From the NCBI GenBank assembly GCA_026391315.1, contig JAPLDT010000037.1, forward strand, positions 33,187 to 97,186: a stretch of 64,000 nt of DNA. The letters are read 5' to 3'. This DNA comes from Bacteroidia bacterium. GTDB taxonomy: Bacteria > Bacteroidota > Bacteroidia > Bacteroidales > Prolixibacteraceae. Of the stretch, positions 51,004 to 60,997 are shown piece by piece. The notes below the pieces were generated by a model, which did not search any database, was not told where the DNA came from, and was given only the letters and a program-made list of their open reading frames with translations. The position numbers and the translations under genes were made by a program. Position 1 is the stretch's first letter, and each line of letters begins with the position of its first letter.

Positions 51004-51991
51004 TTAGCCTGTAATATCACTGACAATAATCTCCAGGATATTGGTGATGCTTTCTCCTGGCAGTAAAATGGGCAAGGTATTCTCCTCGCGAAGTGTTTTA
51101 CGCGATTTACAAAGAGCATTGCATGGCTCAATCCCCAGAACATATTCACCGTTACCCATCATCTTCCATTGCGTGATATAGGGAAGTTGCTTGATATTGA
51201 ATTTAATGCTGACAGCGATTCCAATCTTTCCGTTTTTCAACGTGACAGTAGTTTCACCATTTTGGTCTCCCCTCATTATAAGCTGGTTGAGGCCTGATGA
51301 ATTTCCTGAATTCGTTAATCCCTGGAACCGCATTCGCATCGCGTGGAATCGTCACCGAAGGATCGATCACCAGTTCTGCATCTTCAGATAAAAGCGGGTA
51401 ACCAAAATTCATGTGGTAGAGAATGGTATACGGACTGACCATACTCCCAAAATTGGTGATCTTATCTGTTATGCGGATCACATTTTGTCCACGAACTGAG
51501 GAAATCTCCCGTTCCATCCTTAGTTTCTTACCAAAAAGGAATCCTTCTTCAACGATTCCCTTTACCTTATAATGGTACTCATTACCAATCCAATCAGACA
51601 GATCGGAAAACTGATTCACTGGTATCGTTGAATATCTTCCGTGGAGACCCAACTGTTCGCCGTCATCAATGCAGGGAGGGCCCAGATGGGTAAGACCACA
51701 GGTGGTGAGCAGTCCTCCGGCAAAAGTGCGCAGCCATCCAATCCCTTCGGGTTCGTAATAAGAAGGGTGGGTTTCACCGTTGCAGGTAAGGTAAACGAGG
51801 TTTATCCCTTTGTAATTGGCCAATGAAATATCCAATCCCCGATCGGGCAAGACAGTATATTGTAATCCACTGCCTGTGTTAATATCTGCAGCCCTCATTC
51901 CGCGTCCCCATCCTTCACTCAAGGTGTATAGGCGGCAACCTCCTATTTGTGAAAGATTTCCAATGTACTTCAGCAATTCAGATTTATCCAT
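51004..51991 (-). pseudogene. DUF4432 aldose-epimerase-like gene, frameshifted
   Basis: Two overlapping frames together make one DUF4432 protein (about 325 residues): 51991-51254 gives the N-terminal 245 residues (LPDRGLDISLANYKGINL, GLLTTCGLTHLGPPC, GLHGRYS) and 51339-51004 the C-terminal end (QLPYITQWKMMGNGEYVLGIEPCNALCKSRKTLREENTLPILLPG). The break is near 51262-51290, where a few residues expected in the family are also missing, so a small deletion rather than a single-base slip is likely. DUF4432 proteins have the galactose-mutarotase fold. Confidence 0.8.
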
Positions 51992-52044
51992 GTTAATGTT
52001 TTTTAATATGGTCTATTAATCGCAGATTTTATTACCTGTTAAAT

Positions 52045-53547
52045 CTACCGGTATTCCTTCCAGAACTGTTTCAACAGAGGGTACAGCTTCTTATAGCTTT
52101 CGAATTTTTTGTTGTAATATCCCGCATTTTCTGGATTTGGAGAGAACACTTCATTTCCAATGCTGTTTTGCCTTGACAACTGTTCAACTGAAATCTTCTC
52201 GAAAGCGCTGCAGGCAAGCAGGGCGGCCCCATAACAACCGGCTTCCTTAACGTTTCGCACGATGATCTTTTTATTGAGCACATCCGCTTTCATCTGGGTC
52301 CAATTCTTATTTTTTGTACCTCCCCCTGTGGCAATAAAGGTAACGATCTTCATGCCGGATTCCTCCATTAGTTGAAGATTAAGTTTCATTTCAAAGGCAA
52401 CACCTTCGAGAAGTGCCCTGGTAATTTCTCCCTTGGTTGTCGTCAATTGGATTCCGATAATGGCTCCTTTGGCCCTTGTATCAAAATATGGAGTTCCGGT
52501 AGCTGAAAAATAGGGAAGCACAAGCAGATCAGTAGGAGCATCCGGCATGGCATCCAGTAGTAAGGAATAAGGATTTTGCCCTGTTTCGGTGGCTTTGGCA
52601 ACTTCTGATTGTCCAAGTTCATCCCGCATCCACCTAAGAATATTTCCTCCCGTTAAGCTATAGGCAACTGAAGTGTATTTACCCTTTATCGTATAATCAT
52701 AACAGCAAAGGTTATTTTTTTTCAGCTCTTCCGAGAAGCTTGGTTGATCCAGCACAGGACAAAAACATTCAACTGTTCCTGTTGCATACATACACATTCC
52801 GGGTTCAGTTACGCCTGCTCCCAAGGCAGCACAGTTTTGATCGTGCCCTCCGGCCACCATCATTACACGATTACGGAATCCAAGAGTTTTACCCCTTTCA
52901 AAGTCAATAAACCCTGTTATTTCTCCTGAAGCGACAGGCGTAGCGAGTTTTTCGGCCGTTAAGCCAACAGCGCCGAGTATTTCTTCGCTCCATTGATGGC
53001 GTACCACGTCAAACATCATGGTACGACCTGCCATTGACCAGCTAATTCTTGGTTCAAGGCCTAGCCTGAAATGAAACAAATCTTCGAAGCATAGAAAATA
53101 TTTTGCATTTTCCCATATCTCTGGCTGATTCTCCTTGACCCAGAGAATTTTATAAAGGGTAAACAGCGGATGGGGAGTATGTCCGGTGATAGCATATATT
53201 CTATCCGTCCCGAAGTTTTCACTCCAGTCAACTGCAATATCCCTGGCCCTTGCATCCGAAGAAACCATGGCATTTCCCTGAGCCCGACCATCCGGTCCAA
53301 TAGGTGTAAATGCTTCGCCCTGACTGGAGATACTCATGGATACTACCGGATCAGAGATAATTGCATTTACCTCTTCTATTACTTCGAAACATTTGTTCAT
53401 CACTTCATCCGGATTGAGTTCGGCCCAACCCGGATGGGGATGCAATACAGAGTATTCCCGGAATGAAGAGGCAAGTTCCCTCCCTTCCATATTGAATACT
53501 ACTGCTTTACATCCACCTGTTCCGATATCTAAACCAAGATAGCTCAT
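52045..53547 (-). CDS. FGGY-family carbohydrate kinase (xylulokinase-like)
   Basis: 500 residues. Start SYLGLDIGTGGCKAVVF (phosphate-binding loop), SSQGEAFTPIGPDG, catalytic D region AGGHDQNCAALGAGV, and the ATP-binding GGGTKNKNW near residue 400. It phosphorylates a ketose; the substrate is not clear from sequence. It begins directly at the stop codon of the isomerase (TAAATG), so the two are a unit: isomerisation, then phosphorylation. Confidence 0.9.
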   Translation of the reverse strand: MSYLGLDIGTGGCKAVVFNMEGRELASSFREYSVLHPHPGWAELNPDEVMNKCFEVIEEVNAIISDPVVSMSISSQGEAFTPIGPDGRAQGNAMVSSDARARDIAVDWSENFGTDRIYAITGHTPHPLFTLYKILWVKENQPEIWENAKYFLCFEDLFHFRLGLEPRISWSMAGRTMMFDVVRHQWSEEILGAVGLTAEKLATPVASGEITGFIDFERGKTLGFRNRVMMVAGGHDQNCAALGAGVTEPGMCMYATGTVECFCPVLDQPSFSEELKKNNLCCYDYTIKGKYTSVAYSLTGGNILRWMRDELGQSEVAKATETGQNPYSLLLDAMPDAPTDLLVLPYFSATGTPYFDTRAKGAIIGIQLTTTKGEITRALLEGVAFEMKLNLQLMEESGMKIVTFIATGGGTKNKNWTQMKADVLNKKIIVRNVKEAGCYGAALLACSAFEKISVEQLSRQNSIGNEVFSPNPENAGYYNKKFESYKKLYPLLKQFWKEYR

Positions 53548-54910
53548 TTAAAGTTCTGTAATTTCATAACCGAGATAACGGGTAAATGCTTCCCGTAAGG
53601 CTGTTGCAGCCAAACCGGGGGTTACACTCACATGATGACGGTAACCGTTGTACCCGATTTTATAGAGTTTTTCCTGCAACTGGTCAATTTTTACTACTCC
53701 TCCGCAACCGAAAAAGCCTTCCTGAATTTTATCGTTGGTGAATTCTCCCTCTCCCAGGTAAACATGTAGTTTGCCATCCTGGGTTTTGGAACTGGCAAAG
53801 GTGATTTTATTGGGAGCAATTCGCCCGACATTGCATCCAAAGCCATTTCCTGCTCCAAGCGCCTTCGCGAACATGGGATGGTCAATTACCTCCCCTTTGG
53901 CAGTCATGAGACTCTGTGGTACCGGGCCGCAGTGGAAAAGAATACATTTATCGGGTTCACTCCCGTAGTTATTGTTCCAATCGAGACAGGTAGCGGGTTT
54001 ACCCGATGCCAGGTTGAGAGCATACATAGTTATCGCATTGCAAATGTCCAGTTCGCAGGCTGCAAACGCCAAACTCCTTCTCCATTTCAATCCAGCAGCG
54101 CAGGGCGAGTGAATCAAGATTGTATTCTTCGATTATTTCATCAATAACAACACCAAAGCGGACCAGGTTTTCAAACGCTTTTTCCGGAACCTTTTTAAAA
54201 TTGGTATAATTCCCGAGCCGGTAGGCTTTTTGCTTTGCTGCGGTGGAGGTGATGTCCAACTTGCGTACCCGGCTGAATACTTCGGATAAATCAAGCGCTT
54301 CAGTTGTAATCCCGTATTTCTGCAACGTCAACTCGTCATAACGGACAGTTTTAAATGCCGTGGTTCTTGCACCTATTGCTCCAACCGTCATTCGCTTCAT
54401 CCCTTTAACAATTCTACAAACCTTGTCAAAGACATCTATCTGCTGTTCGAACTCTTTGGAAAAGGGATGTACTGTATGTGGAGGGAAAACGGTGTAGGGC
54501 AATTGATATTGATAGAAAACATCCATGATGGAGAATTTACCACAGAAGGCATCGCGTCGCTGGTGAAATTTCATTTTATCCAACTCATCCGGGTAGGCCA
54601 GTATATAAATGGGCACTCCTGCATCCTGCAAAGCAGAAACAGCGCCGGTTTCATCCCCAAAATTGGGAAGGCACAGGATTACACCTTCAAACTTGCCCCT
54701 GTTTTCATCGAGGAATTTCGCATATTTGCGACCCTCTTCAGGACTTTCAACCGCACCGAAACGAGTCAGGTTACTGTCCATCATCAGAAAGTCATGCCCC
54801 AGCTTTTTCAGGGTGTCGCTTAATTCGGTACGGGCTTCAGCGATTAACGATTCCGGGAAGAATCCACGGTTGCCAAAATAAAGTGCGAATGTTGATTTTT
54901 GCTTTTTCAT
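53548..54910 (-). pseudogene. L-fucose/arabinose-isomerase-family gene, frameshifted
   Basis: 54910-54058 encodes the N-terminal part (ending LRCWIEMEKEFGV) and 54070-53548 the C-terminal part (AACELDICNAITMYALNLASGKPATCLDWNNNYGSE onward), both of one FucI-like isomerase of about 453 residues. The frame changes near 54058-54070, consistent with loss of two bases. The metal and substrate residues lie on both pieces. It may be a real mutation or a base-calling error; its stop is immediately followed by the kinase start. Confidence 0.8.
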
Positions 54911-54975
54911 GGTAAAAGTTTTTTAGTAGAAGCATTTAAAAAGGTTATCTATTCCCTGGCGTAAATTTTCGGGTA

Positions 54976-55896
54976 TTAATCCTTTAAGATACGATCTGCC
55001 GATCCGGCAATTTCGAGTTGGTTGTGAACAATGTCAAGCATTTCATTGTAAACTGCTTCCTGCGCTGCTGTGACAGAAGTGTTCATCAGTTTCTCATAAG
55101 GTTGCCTGATGGCTGTGGCAATGTTAATCTTAGCAATGCCTTGTTTAAAGGACTGCATAAGGTATTCTTTGGCAATACCGGTACCCCCGTGCAATACAAG
55201 GGGGATATTGACGGACTCATTTATGATCTCTAAATGAGAGATCGCAAGACGGGCTTCAATTTTTTTCTCGGTGCGTGTTGCGGCAGAAATAGCTCCATGA
55301 ATATTGCCAATTGCCACTGACAACCAGTCGGTTTGCGTCTCCTCAACGAATCGTTTTGCCTCTTGTGGCGAGGTAAATCCTTTCCCGGAAGCGAATAACT
55401 CCTCATAGGGTGGCAAAGGTCCCGATTCATGTCCCATCACCGCTCCGAGTTCTGATTCCACAGCAATGCCAGCCGTATGGGCCAACTCCACAATCCTGCG
55501 GGTCTTCATGATGTTATCTGACAATGAAAGCCGCGATCCATCGATCATCACCGAATCGTATCCAAGTTCAATGGCTTCAGCTATAATACTTTCGAAATCG
55601 GTAAGCAGATTATCCTCATCTATCACCGGGACGTGGTCCAGATGAAGTCTGGTATAACGCAAATCCTTTAATTTTTCATATTCATCCCGAATTGATTTCA
55701 TGCTTCCCGATTCGAATTTTATCCATTCCAGTCGGGCTACCATTATTAGTCCAAAGGTATCCGTATCATGGAGCGCTCTCACCACAGGTTCCATCATGGG
55801 CAAATAAGGAATATTAAACCCCGGAATTACAATTCTTTTTCTCCATGCTTTCTTAACAATCTCAGCTGTGCTCAATTCATTTTTTATCATGCGCAA
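54976..55896 (-). CDS. Class II fructose/tagatose-bisphosphate-aldolase family protein
   Basis: 306 residues. Zn-dependent class II motifs: IPGFNIPYLPMMEPVVRAL, HLDHVP (first zinc His pair), VMIDGSRLSLSDNI, VESELGAVMGHE, and LVLHGGTGIAKE with KINIATA. It would cleave a phosphorylated ketose to DHAP or glyceraldehyde and a second product. With the isomerase and FGGY kinase genes downstream it completes an isomerase-kinase-aldolase route. Alternative start two codons in (M3). Confidence 0.88.
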   Translation of the reverse strand: MRMIKNELSTAEIVKKAWRKRIVIPGFNIPYLPMMEPVVRALHDTDTFGLIMVARLEWIKFESGSMKSIRDEYEKLKDLRYTRLHLDHVPVIDEDNLLTDFESIIAEAIELGYDSVMIDGSRLSLSDNIMKTRRIVELAHTAGIAVESELGAVMGHESGPLPPYEELFASGKGFTSPQEAKRFVEETQTDWLSVAIGNIHGAISAATRTEKKIEARLAISHLEIINESVNIPLVLHGGTGIAKEYLMQSFKQGIAKINIATAIRQPYEKLMNTSVTAAQEAVYNEMLDIVHNQLEIAGSADRILKD

Positions 55897-56078
55897 AAAA
55901 TTTCCCGAAGAATAAATTCATTATTATGCTATCTGAATTACGCTATAAGTTTGGCTCATAGAATTTAGTGGTCATACAAACTTAGATGTTGGAGAACATG
56001 AAAGTGTAGCATTAGATTTGCAGAATCGCGAACTATATTTACACATTATATGAATTATGAGACTGAATAAAATAATAT

Positions 56079-56939
56079 ATGGAAATAGCTTATGAAAAAC
56101 TTTGCCTGGATGCAAACTCCCTTTTTCATTATCAGGAATTCATTCTACCTCGATTCAACTCGCCTTTTCATTTGCATGACGAATTTGAACTTATCATAAT
56201 TATTAAAAGCCATGGGAAGCTATATTTAGGAAGCAACGTGGTTAACTTCACAGATGGCGATATGTTCCTGTTCGCACCCGGATTGCCACATTGTTTTTAC
56301 AACACCCGGGGATATGAAAAGGAGAATATACCAGCACATGCAGTAGTCGTTCAATTTGACAAAGATTTTCTTGGAAATGCTTTCTTCAGTAAAAGCGAAG
56401 TGTCTCAATTTTCGAGATTGAAAGACAAATCAAAATTTGGGGTGCAATTTATTCAGCCTAAGAAATCTCTGCAAAAAAGAATTCAAAAATTAAATCAGAA
56501 AAAAAATCTTAAAAAATTAGGAGAATTTTTGCTCATATTGAACAAATTGGCCGCAAAAAAAAATATCAGGCTATTAAGTACTGAAAATACGCTGAATCTC
56601 TGCAATCTAAACGACTCCATCATCATTAACAATGTGTACAAATATGTAGCTGAAAACTTCCAGAAGAAAATCAGCTTCGATGCAGCATCTTCGATTGCCA
56701 ATATGCAAAGATCAGCGTTCTGCAGATATTTTAAGCGCAAAACAAAGAAGAAATTTTCTGAATTTGTCAATGAAACACGTATCATGCATGCCCGAAAACT
56801 TTTAGCCGAAACGGATAAAACCATAATCGAGATAGCTTTTGAGTGCGGCTATGACAATACGTCCTATTTTAACCGTCAATTCAAGCAGCATTGCCATATT
56901 ACCCCGACTGAGTTCAAGTATCAAATCGCACAACCTTGA
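56079..56939 (+). CDS. AraC-family regulator with N-terminal cupin domain
   Basis: 286 residues. N-terminal cupin (PFHLHDEFELIIIIKSHGKLYLGSNVVNFTDGDMFLFAPGLPHCFYN) binds sugar in related proteins; the C-terminal 100 residues are a double HTH (ISFDAASSIANMQRSAFCRYFKRKTKKKFSEFVN; IIEIAFECGYDNTSYFNRQFK). It is divergent from the aldolase/isomerase/kinase genes across 182 bases and is their probable regulator. Confidence 0.9.
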   Translation: MEIAYEKLCLDANSLFHYQEFILPRFNSPFHLHDEFELIIIIKSHGKLYLGSNVVNFTDGDMFLFAPGLPHCFYNTRGYEKENIPAHAVVVQFDKDFLGNAFFSKSEVSQFSRLKDKSKFGVQFIQPKKSLQKRIQKLNQKKNLKKLGEFLLILNKLAAKKNIRLLSTENTLNLCNLNDSIIINNVYKYVAENFQKKISFDAASSIANMQRSAFCRYFKRKTKKKFSEFVNETRIMHARKLLAETDKTIIEIAFECGYDNTSYFNRQFKQHCHITPTEFKYQIAQP

Positions 56940-57195
56940 CATAACTCCTTTTTAAGTCATTACATTGTTTTACAGCATAAATGCAAAATATCTTGAGAAG
57001 ACAGCCGTTTATAAATGATACTATAGATCATCTCTATCATTGTTAAATTTGATATAGCACAAGTATAGGTTGATATATTGTTCTATTGCAAATAGAATAT
57101 TATCTGGTAAATGACACATTATAAATAGAATAATTTGTTAACGCACAAGTAAGGACTCTTATCAAACTTATCGAAATCAAAAGACTTAGAACTTT

Positions 57196-58491
57196 TCAAC
57201 TAAGAAATTTCTTTCTTAATTCCTCAATTTCAGTCTCACCAATTGGCTCCAATTCTCCTACCACAACACCCATCGTCAGTGATTTTGCGCTAAATTCTGC
57301 AACTTCCAGTCTGTCGAAAGTTTGCAATAATTTGTCACCTGTTACAATTATAGAGTCGTTCTCTACAATTACTGCAGGTGTATCTTTTGAAATCATGCCA
57401 AGAATGATATCACTGCCTTTGAACTGGCTTCCAAAAGGAACATTGTGCACATCCTGAAGAAATATCCAACTTTCCGGAATGGTTCGCACATCAAACTTTT
57501 CACCTGTCACTCCAAAAGCCATAAGGTAGGGTGATTGTGTGAGAATAATGGAGTTGATATGTGGATTACGCTTGTAAATTTCCTGATGCAACCAAACTGA
57601 GCGACTTGGAATTTTGCCAGGCTCCCGTTTCCCCCCTTTTATCTGAACGATGTCTTCCAGCGTTATATCCCAACGAAGCACATTTGTAGGAGTAATCAAG
57701 AAATCGTCATTTCTCCACCTGACAGAAACAGTACCATACGAACTGATCATCAATCCCTGATCACATGCCCTGCGAACTATTTTTGTAATCTCTTTCCTTT
57801 TTTCGCGTTCATCTGAAGGATGCTCAACATAACTCATCTGAGGAAGAAGAACCGGAATTTGTGCTTCAAACTCATCAATTTGTTCGTCAGTCAGTGTGTT
57901 TACTTTACCGATCGTTTTGGCATTAATAATCGTGCGGGCGCAGAATTCCAGTGTTTCAAAGCGTTGATAGGCATCTTTCATGTCTGTTCCACCAACTACG
58001 GTTCCATGGTTTTCCATTATTACGGCACTATAATCCTCTGCAAAGACATCTGCAATCTTTTTGCCAAGCTCCTCGCTACCCGGTAAGGCATACTCCGCAT
58101 AACCAATAGGACCACAAACATATTTTGCCTGAGGAATTACATTTGTATCAGGTATTACCCTGGCAATACTAAATGATACAAGGGCAGGTGGGTGTGCATG
58201 AATAATTGCTTTTAAATCCGGCCGGATTTTATAGATAGCTATATGAAATGGAAACTCAGAGGATGGTTTGTGAGGCCCTATAATTGTTCCGTCCGCTTTC
58301 ACACAGTTAATATCTTCAGGCCGAAGACTGCCTTTGTCAATTCCGGAAGGAGTAATCCAAATATCGTCATTATCATCAATTATGGATACATTTCCTCCGG
58401 ATGTAGTAGTCATCCCATTTTGATATATTCTACGTATAATTTTCACTATTTGATCCCTGGGATGCATTAATGAAATATTCAGTCTGTTCAT
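57196..58491 (-). CDS. Tandem class II aldolase/adducin-domain protein (second domain degenerate)
   Basis: 431 residues, two class II aldolase domains. The first (1-215) is complete: TTSGGNVSI, PSSEFPFH with the catalytic Glu, zinc ligands in IIHAHPP and the third in IMENHGTVV. In the second (220-431) the equivalents are TQSPY and ENDSIIV, so all zinc histidines are gone while the fold pattern (SSYGTVSVRW, LITPTNV) remains. The N-terminal unit resembles L-fuculose/rhamnulose-1-phosphate aldolases. It is the last gene of the rhamnose cluster. Confidence 0.85.
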   Translation of the reverse strand: MNRLNISLMHPRDQIVKIIRRIYQNGMTTTSGGNVSIIDDNDDIWITPSGIDKGSLRPEDINCVKADGTIIGPHKPSSEFPFHIAIYKIRPDLKAIIHAHPPALVSFSIARVIPDTNVIPQAKYVCGPIGYAEYALPGSEELGKKIADVFAEDYSAVIMENHGTVVGGTDMKDAYQRFETLEFCARTIINAKTIGKVNTLTDEQIDEFEAQIPVLLPQMSYVEHPSDEREKRKEITKIVRRACDQGLMISSYGTVSVRWRNDDFLITPTNVLRWDITLEDIVQIKGGKREPGKIPSRSVWLHQEIYKRNPHINSIILTQSPYLMAFGVTGEKFDVRTIPESWIFLQDVHNVPFGSQFKGSDIILGMISKDTPAVIVENDSIIVTGDKLLQTFDRLEVAEFSAKSLTMGVVVGELEPIGETEIEELRKKFLS

Positions 58492-58510
58492 AATTCTTCG
58501 TAATTTTCTT

Positions 58511-59620
58511 TTAAACTTTATTCATTTCCCTGCGATAATTTTCTACCTCCCAGTTGTCGATAAAGGCAATCTGCCTTTCATTTAAAAAATGTGGCCCGCC
58601 AAAGTTTTCGCTGTAAAAGCTTATTTTCAAAATGTTCTCAAAAACTTCCCAAACAGTTCGCGCTGATTTCTCATTCTCTTCAATTGAAAAAACACCAATA
58701 TTTTTTAGTGCGATTACTTTGGGGAGATAACCATAGGACCTATGGTACTCTTCTACACTTTCCTTCAGGAGTTCTATCTTCTGAACAAAAAGGTAGTACG
58801 CCTTACAATAAACAATGTCATCAGGGGTAAATGACTTTTCCACTTTTTCAAAGGATTTCTTATCCGAAACGAACAAATCAACCAGGTCACTTTTAAACCC
58901 CATGGCAATGAGCCCTTCAAAACCCCTATGCGAATTGATCACCACTTTCAAAACATCCTTATTCAGAAAAATAGTCTGAAGGGATGGCATTTGATCCACA
59001 AAATTATTTTCAATTTTTTGAATCAAATTCGTATAAATCAAATGAATTTCCTCAACAGAATCGGCCCCGACAAATACTCCATGATTTTCCAGAAAGATAA
59101 CTTTTGGTATTTCTCCCCATTTTTTTTCAAAATTGTTTATCTCTGCTTCGACTTTTTTAAACAGAATATACCCCGGATCTGTATACGGGATAAACAATGC
59201 TTTCTCTCCGAAAAGCGAAAGACACTGCTCTTTTGCTTTCACAGAACAAAGCATTGCGTTGACAATTGTTGGATGGGTATGTACCACAAAACGGTAACCA
59301 ATGGCATTGTGTAAGGATGTTTCAACGGATGGGCGCAAGGTTGAATTGTCGAGAATTGCTGCATTCAGATCCATCTTAACTTCATGTTCCCTTGCCAATG
59401 CCTGATCACTGTATTTCTTGGTCGAAATCGCTTTTAACCGGTCCCTGGAAAGGAATACAAAGCCATCTGCCTTGATAGAGGCCAAGGAAATCCCACTTGC
59501 CTTGATCCACATGCGATCTTCTGTTTTGTATGAAGTGTTTCCGCCACCAGCCAAAACAAATGATTTGTCCCTTCCAAAATATTGTGAAACCGATACCAGT
59601 TCCTGTAAAGGATTTTTCAT
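58511..59620 (-). CDS. Class II aldolase-domain protein, RhaD/RhaE N-terminal type
   Basis: 369 residues. FVLAGGGNTSYKTEDRMWIKASG, RPSVETSLH, FVVHTHPTIVNAML and FLENHGVFVG are the binding and zinc-ligand segments of class II aldolases. This sequence resembles the aldolase half of bifunctional rhamnulose-1-phosphate aldolase/dehydrogenases, without the dehydrogenase half. It is 3 bases from rhaA and probably performs the cleavage step of rhamnose catabolism, giving DHAP and lactaldehyde. Confidence 0.82.
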   Translation of the reverse strand: MKNPLQELVSVSQYFGRDKSFVLAGGGNTSYKTEDRMWIKASGISLASIKADGFVFLSRDRLKAISTKKYSDQALAREHEVKMDLNAAILDNSTLRPSVETSLHNAIGYRFVVHTHPTIVNAMLCSVKAKEQCLSLFGEKALFIPYTDPGYILFKKVEAEINNFEKKWGEIPKVIFLENHGVFVGADSVEEIHLIYTNLIQKIENNFVDQMPSLQTIFLNKDVLKVVINSHRGFEGLIAMGFKSDLVDLFVSDKKSFEKVEKSFTPDDIVYCKAYYLFVQKIELLKESVEEYHRSYGYLPKVIALKNIGVFSIEENEKSARTVWEVFENILKISFYSENFGGPHFLNERQIAFIDNWEVENYRREMNKV

Positions 59621-59623
59621 TTG

Positions 59624-60904
59624 TTATAAATTAATCAAGGTCCTTCTTGACAATACCTCTTTTTCGTAATCTTGTATCACTTTTATGTAATCAGTTCCTA
59701 CCGGAACTCCTTCTTTTAGGCAGTAATAGTCCCATACTGCCCCGAAAGGCATAGTTTTCAATTCCTCCAGGATAGCCAATCTTTCGAAATTCCGACCCAT
59801 GCCCTCCAGTTCAACCAGTTTCGAAGTTGGTTCGAGCAGTGCAATCAGAAAGGCTTTTTGTGTTGCCCTTGTTCCCACGACATAAGCGCCAATTCGATTA
59901 ATTGATGCATCAAAGAAATCAAGGCCGACATTTACCCTTTTCTGAAAATTGTTGCGAACTATCTCAGAAGCAATTAGCTGCAAATCTTCATTTAATATAA
60001 CAACATGGTCAGAATCCCAACGGACCGGACGTGTAACGTGTAAGAGGACTTCATCGAGAAATTGCAAACATGAAGAAATTTTATCCCCAACCTGTTCTGT
60101 GGGGTGAAAATGGCCATTGTCGAGACAGATTAAAATCTGGTTGGCAATGGCGTATCCGAGATAAAAATCATGTGAACCTACTGTCATAGATTCGGCGCCG
60201 ATGCCAAAAAGTTTACTTTCCACTGCATCCTTCATCTGCTCCTTCGAATAATGGATAGCCATAGCTTCATCCAGCGATTTTTTCAACAACAAACGGTGAC
60301 CATTGCGATCGATAGGCGTATCTTTTGATCCGTCGGGAATCCATGTGTTGTGAATGCAGGGAGACCCCAGTTGTTTGCCAATCTCAGCCGATATGGCCCT
60401 ACAACGTTTCAGGTGTTCAACCCAAAAAGTGCGGTTTTCTTCATTTTTACTTGACAAGGTAAAGCCATCAGCAGCTTTAGGATGAGAAAAACATGAGGCG
60501 TTGAAATCCATCCCAATTTTCAGTGATTTGCACCAGTCGATCCAGCTTTGAAAGTGCTTTACCTCGATCTGATCACGATCTACGAGTTCCCCTTTAAAAT
60601 CACCATAGATGGCATGCAGATTAATTCGTTGTTTTCCGGGAAGAAGTGACAGTACTTTTTCGAGATCCTGCCGGACTTCGGCAATATTGGTTGCTTTCCC
60701 AGGATAGTTACCGGTTGCTTGAATTCCACCACCCGACAAAGTGGCATCGGGCGTTTCGAAGCCGCCCACATCATCTGTTTGCCAGCAATGTAGACTCACC
60801 TTAATCTCTTCCATCTTTAATATCGCAACATCAGTATCAACACCTAAAAGCGCATACTTCGCTTTTGCCAGTTCGTAAGATTGATCAATACTCTCTCCCT
60901 TCAT
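59624..60904 (-). CDS. rhaA: L-rhamnose isomerase
   Basis: 426 residues. Begins YELAKAKYALLGVDTDVAI, then SLHCWQTDDVGGFE, the RhaA signature; INLHAIYGDFKGELVDRDQIE, SCFSHPKAADGFTLSS, HNTWIPDGSKD and RPVRWDSDHVV carry the metal-binding residues. It turns L-rhamnose into L-rhamnulose. The next genes encode aldolase-type enzymes; the rhamnulokinase expected between them is not in this operon part. Confidence 0.95.
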   Translation of the reverse strand: MKGESIDQSYELAKAKYALLGVDTDVAILKMEEIKVSLHCWQTDDVGGFETPDATLSGGGIQATGNYPGKATNIAEVRQDLEKVLSLLPGKQRINLHAIYGDFKGELVDRDQIEVKHFQSWIDWCKSLKIGMDFNASCFSHPKAADGFTLSSKNEENRTFWVEHLKRCRAISAEIGKQLGSPCIHNTWIPDGSKDTPIDRNGHRLLLKKSLDEAMAIHYSKEQMKDAVESKLFGIGAESMTVGSHDFYLGYAIANQILICLDNGHFHPTEQVGDKISSCLQFLDEVLLHVTRPVRWDSDHVVILNEDLQLIASEIVRNNFQKRVNVGLDFFDASINRIGAYVVGTRATQKAFLIALLEPTSKLVELEGMGRNFERLAILEELKTMPFGAVWDYYCLKEGVPVGTDYIKVIQDYEKEVLSRRTLINL

Positions 60905-60997
60905 AATTTCTATGCCATTTTTAATTTACATGATACATTTATTGTTGATAAGGTGGCCCCGGTCTTTTTGAAAGGGTTTCCAGTTTATCTCCAGCGA

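Noticed and set aside
56940..57195. Possible small gene between the cupin AraC regulator and the aldolase gene
   Set aside because: AT-rich with stops in all frames; it is probably only the two converging transcript ends.
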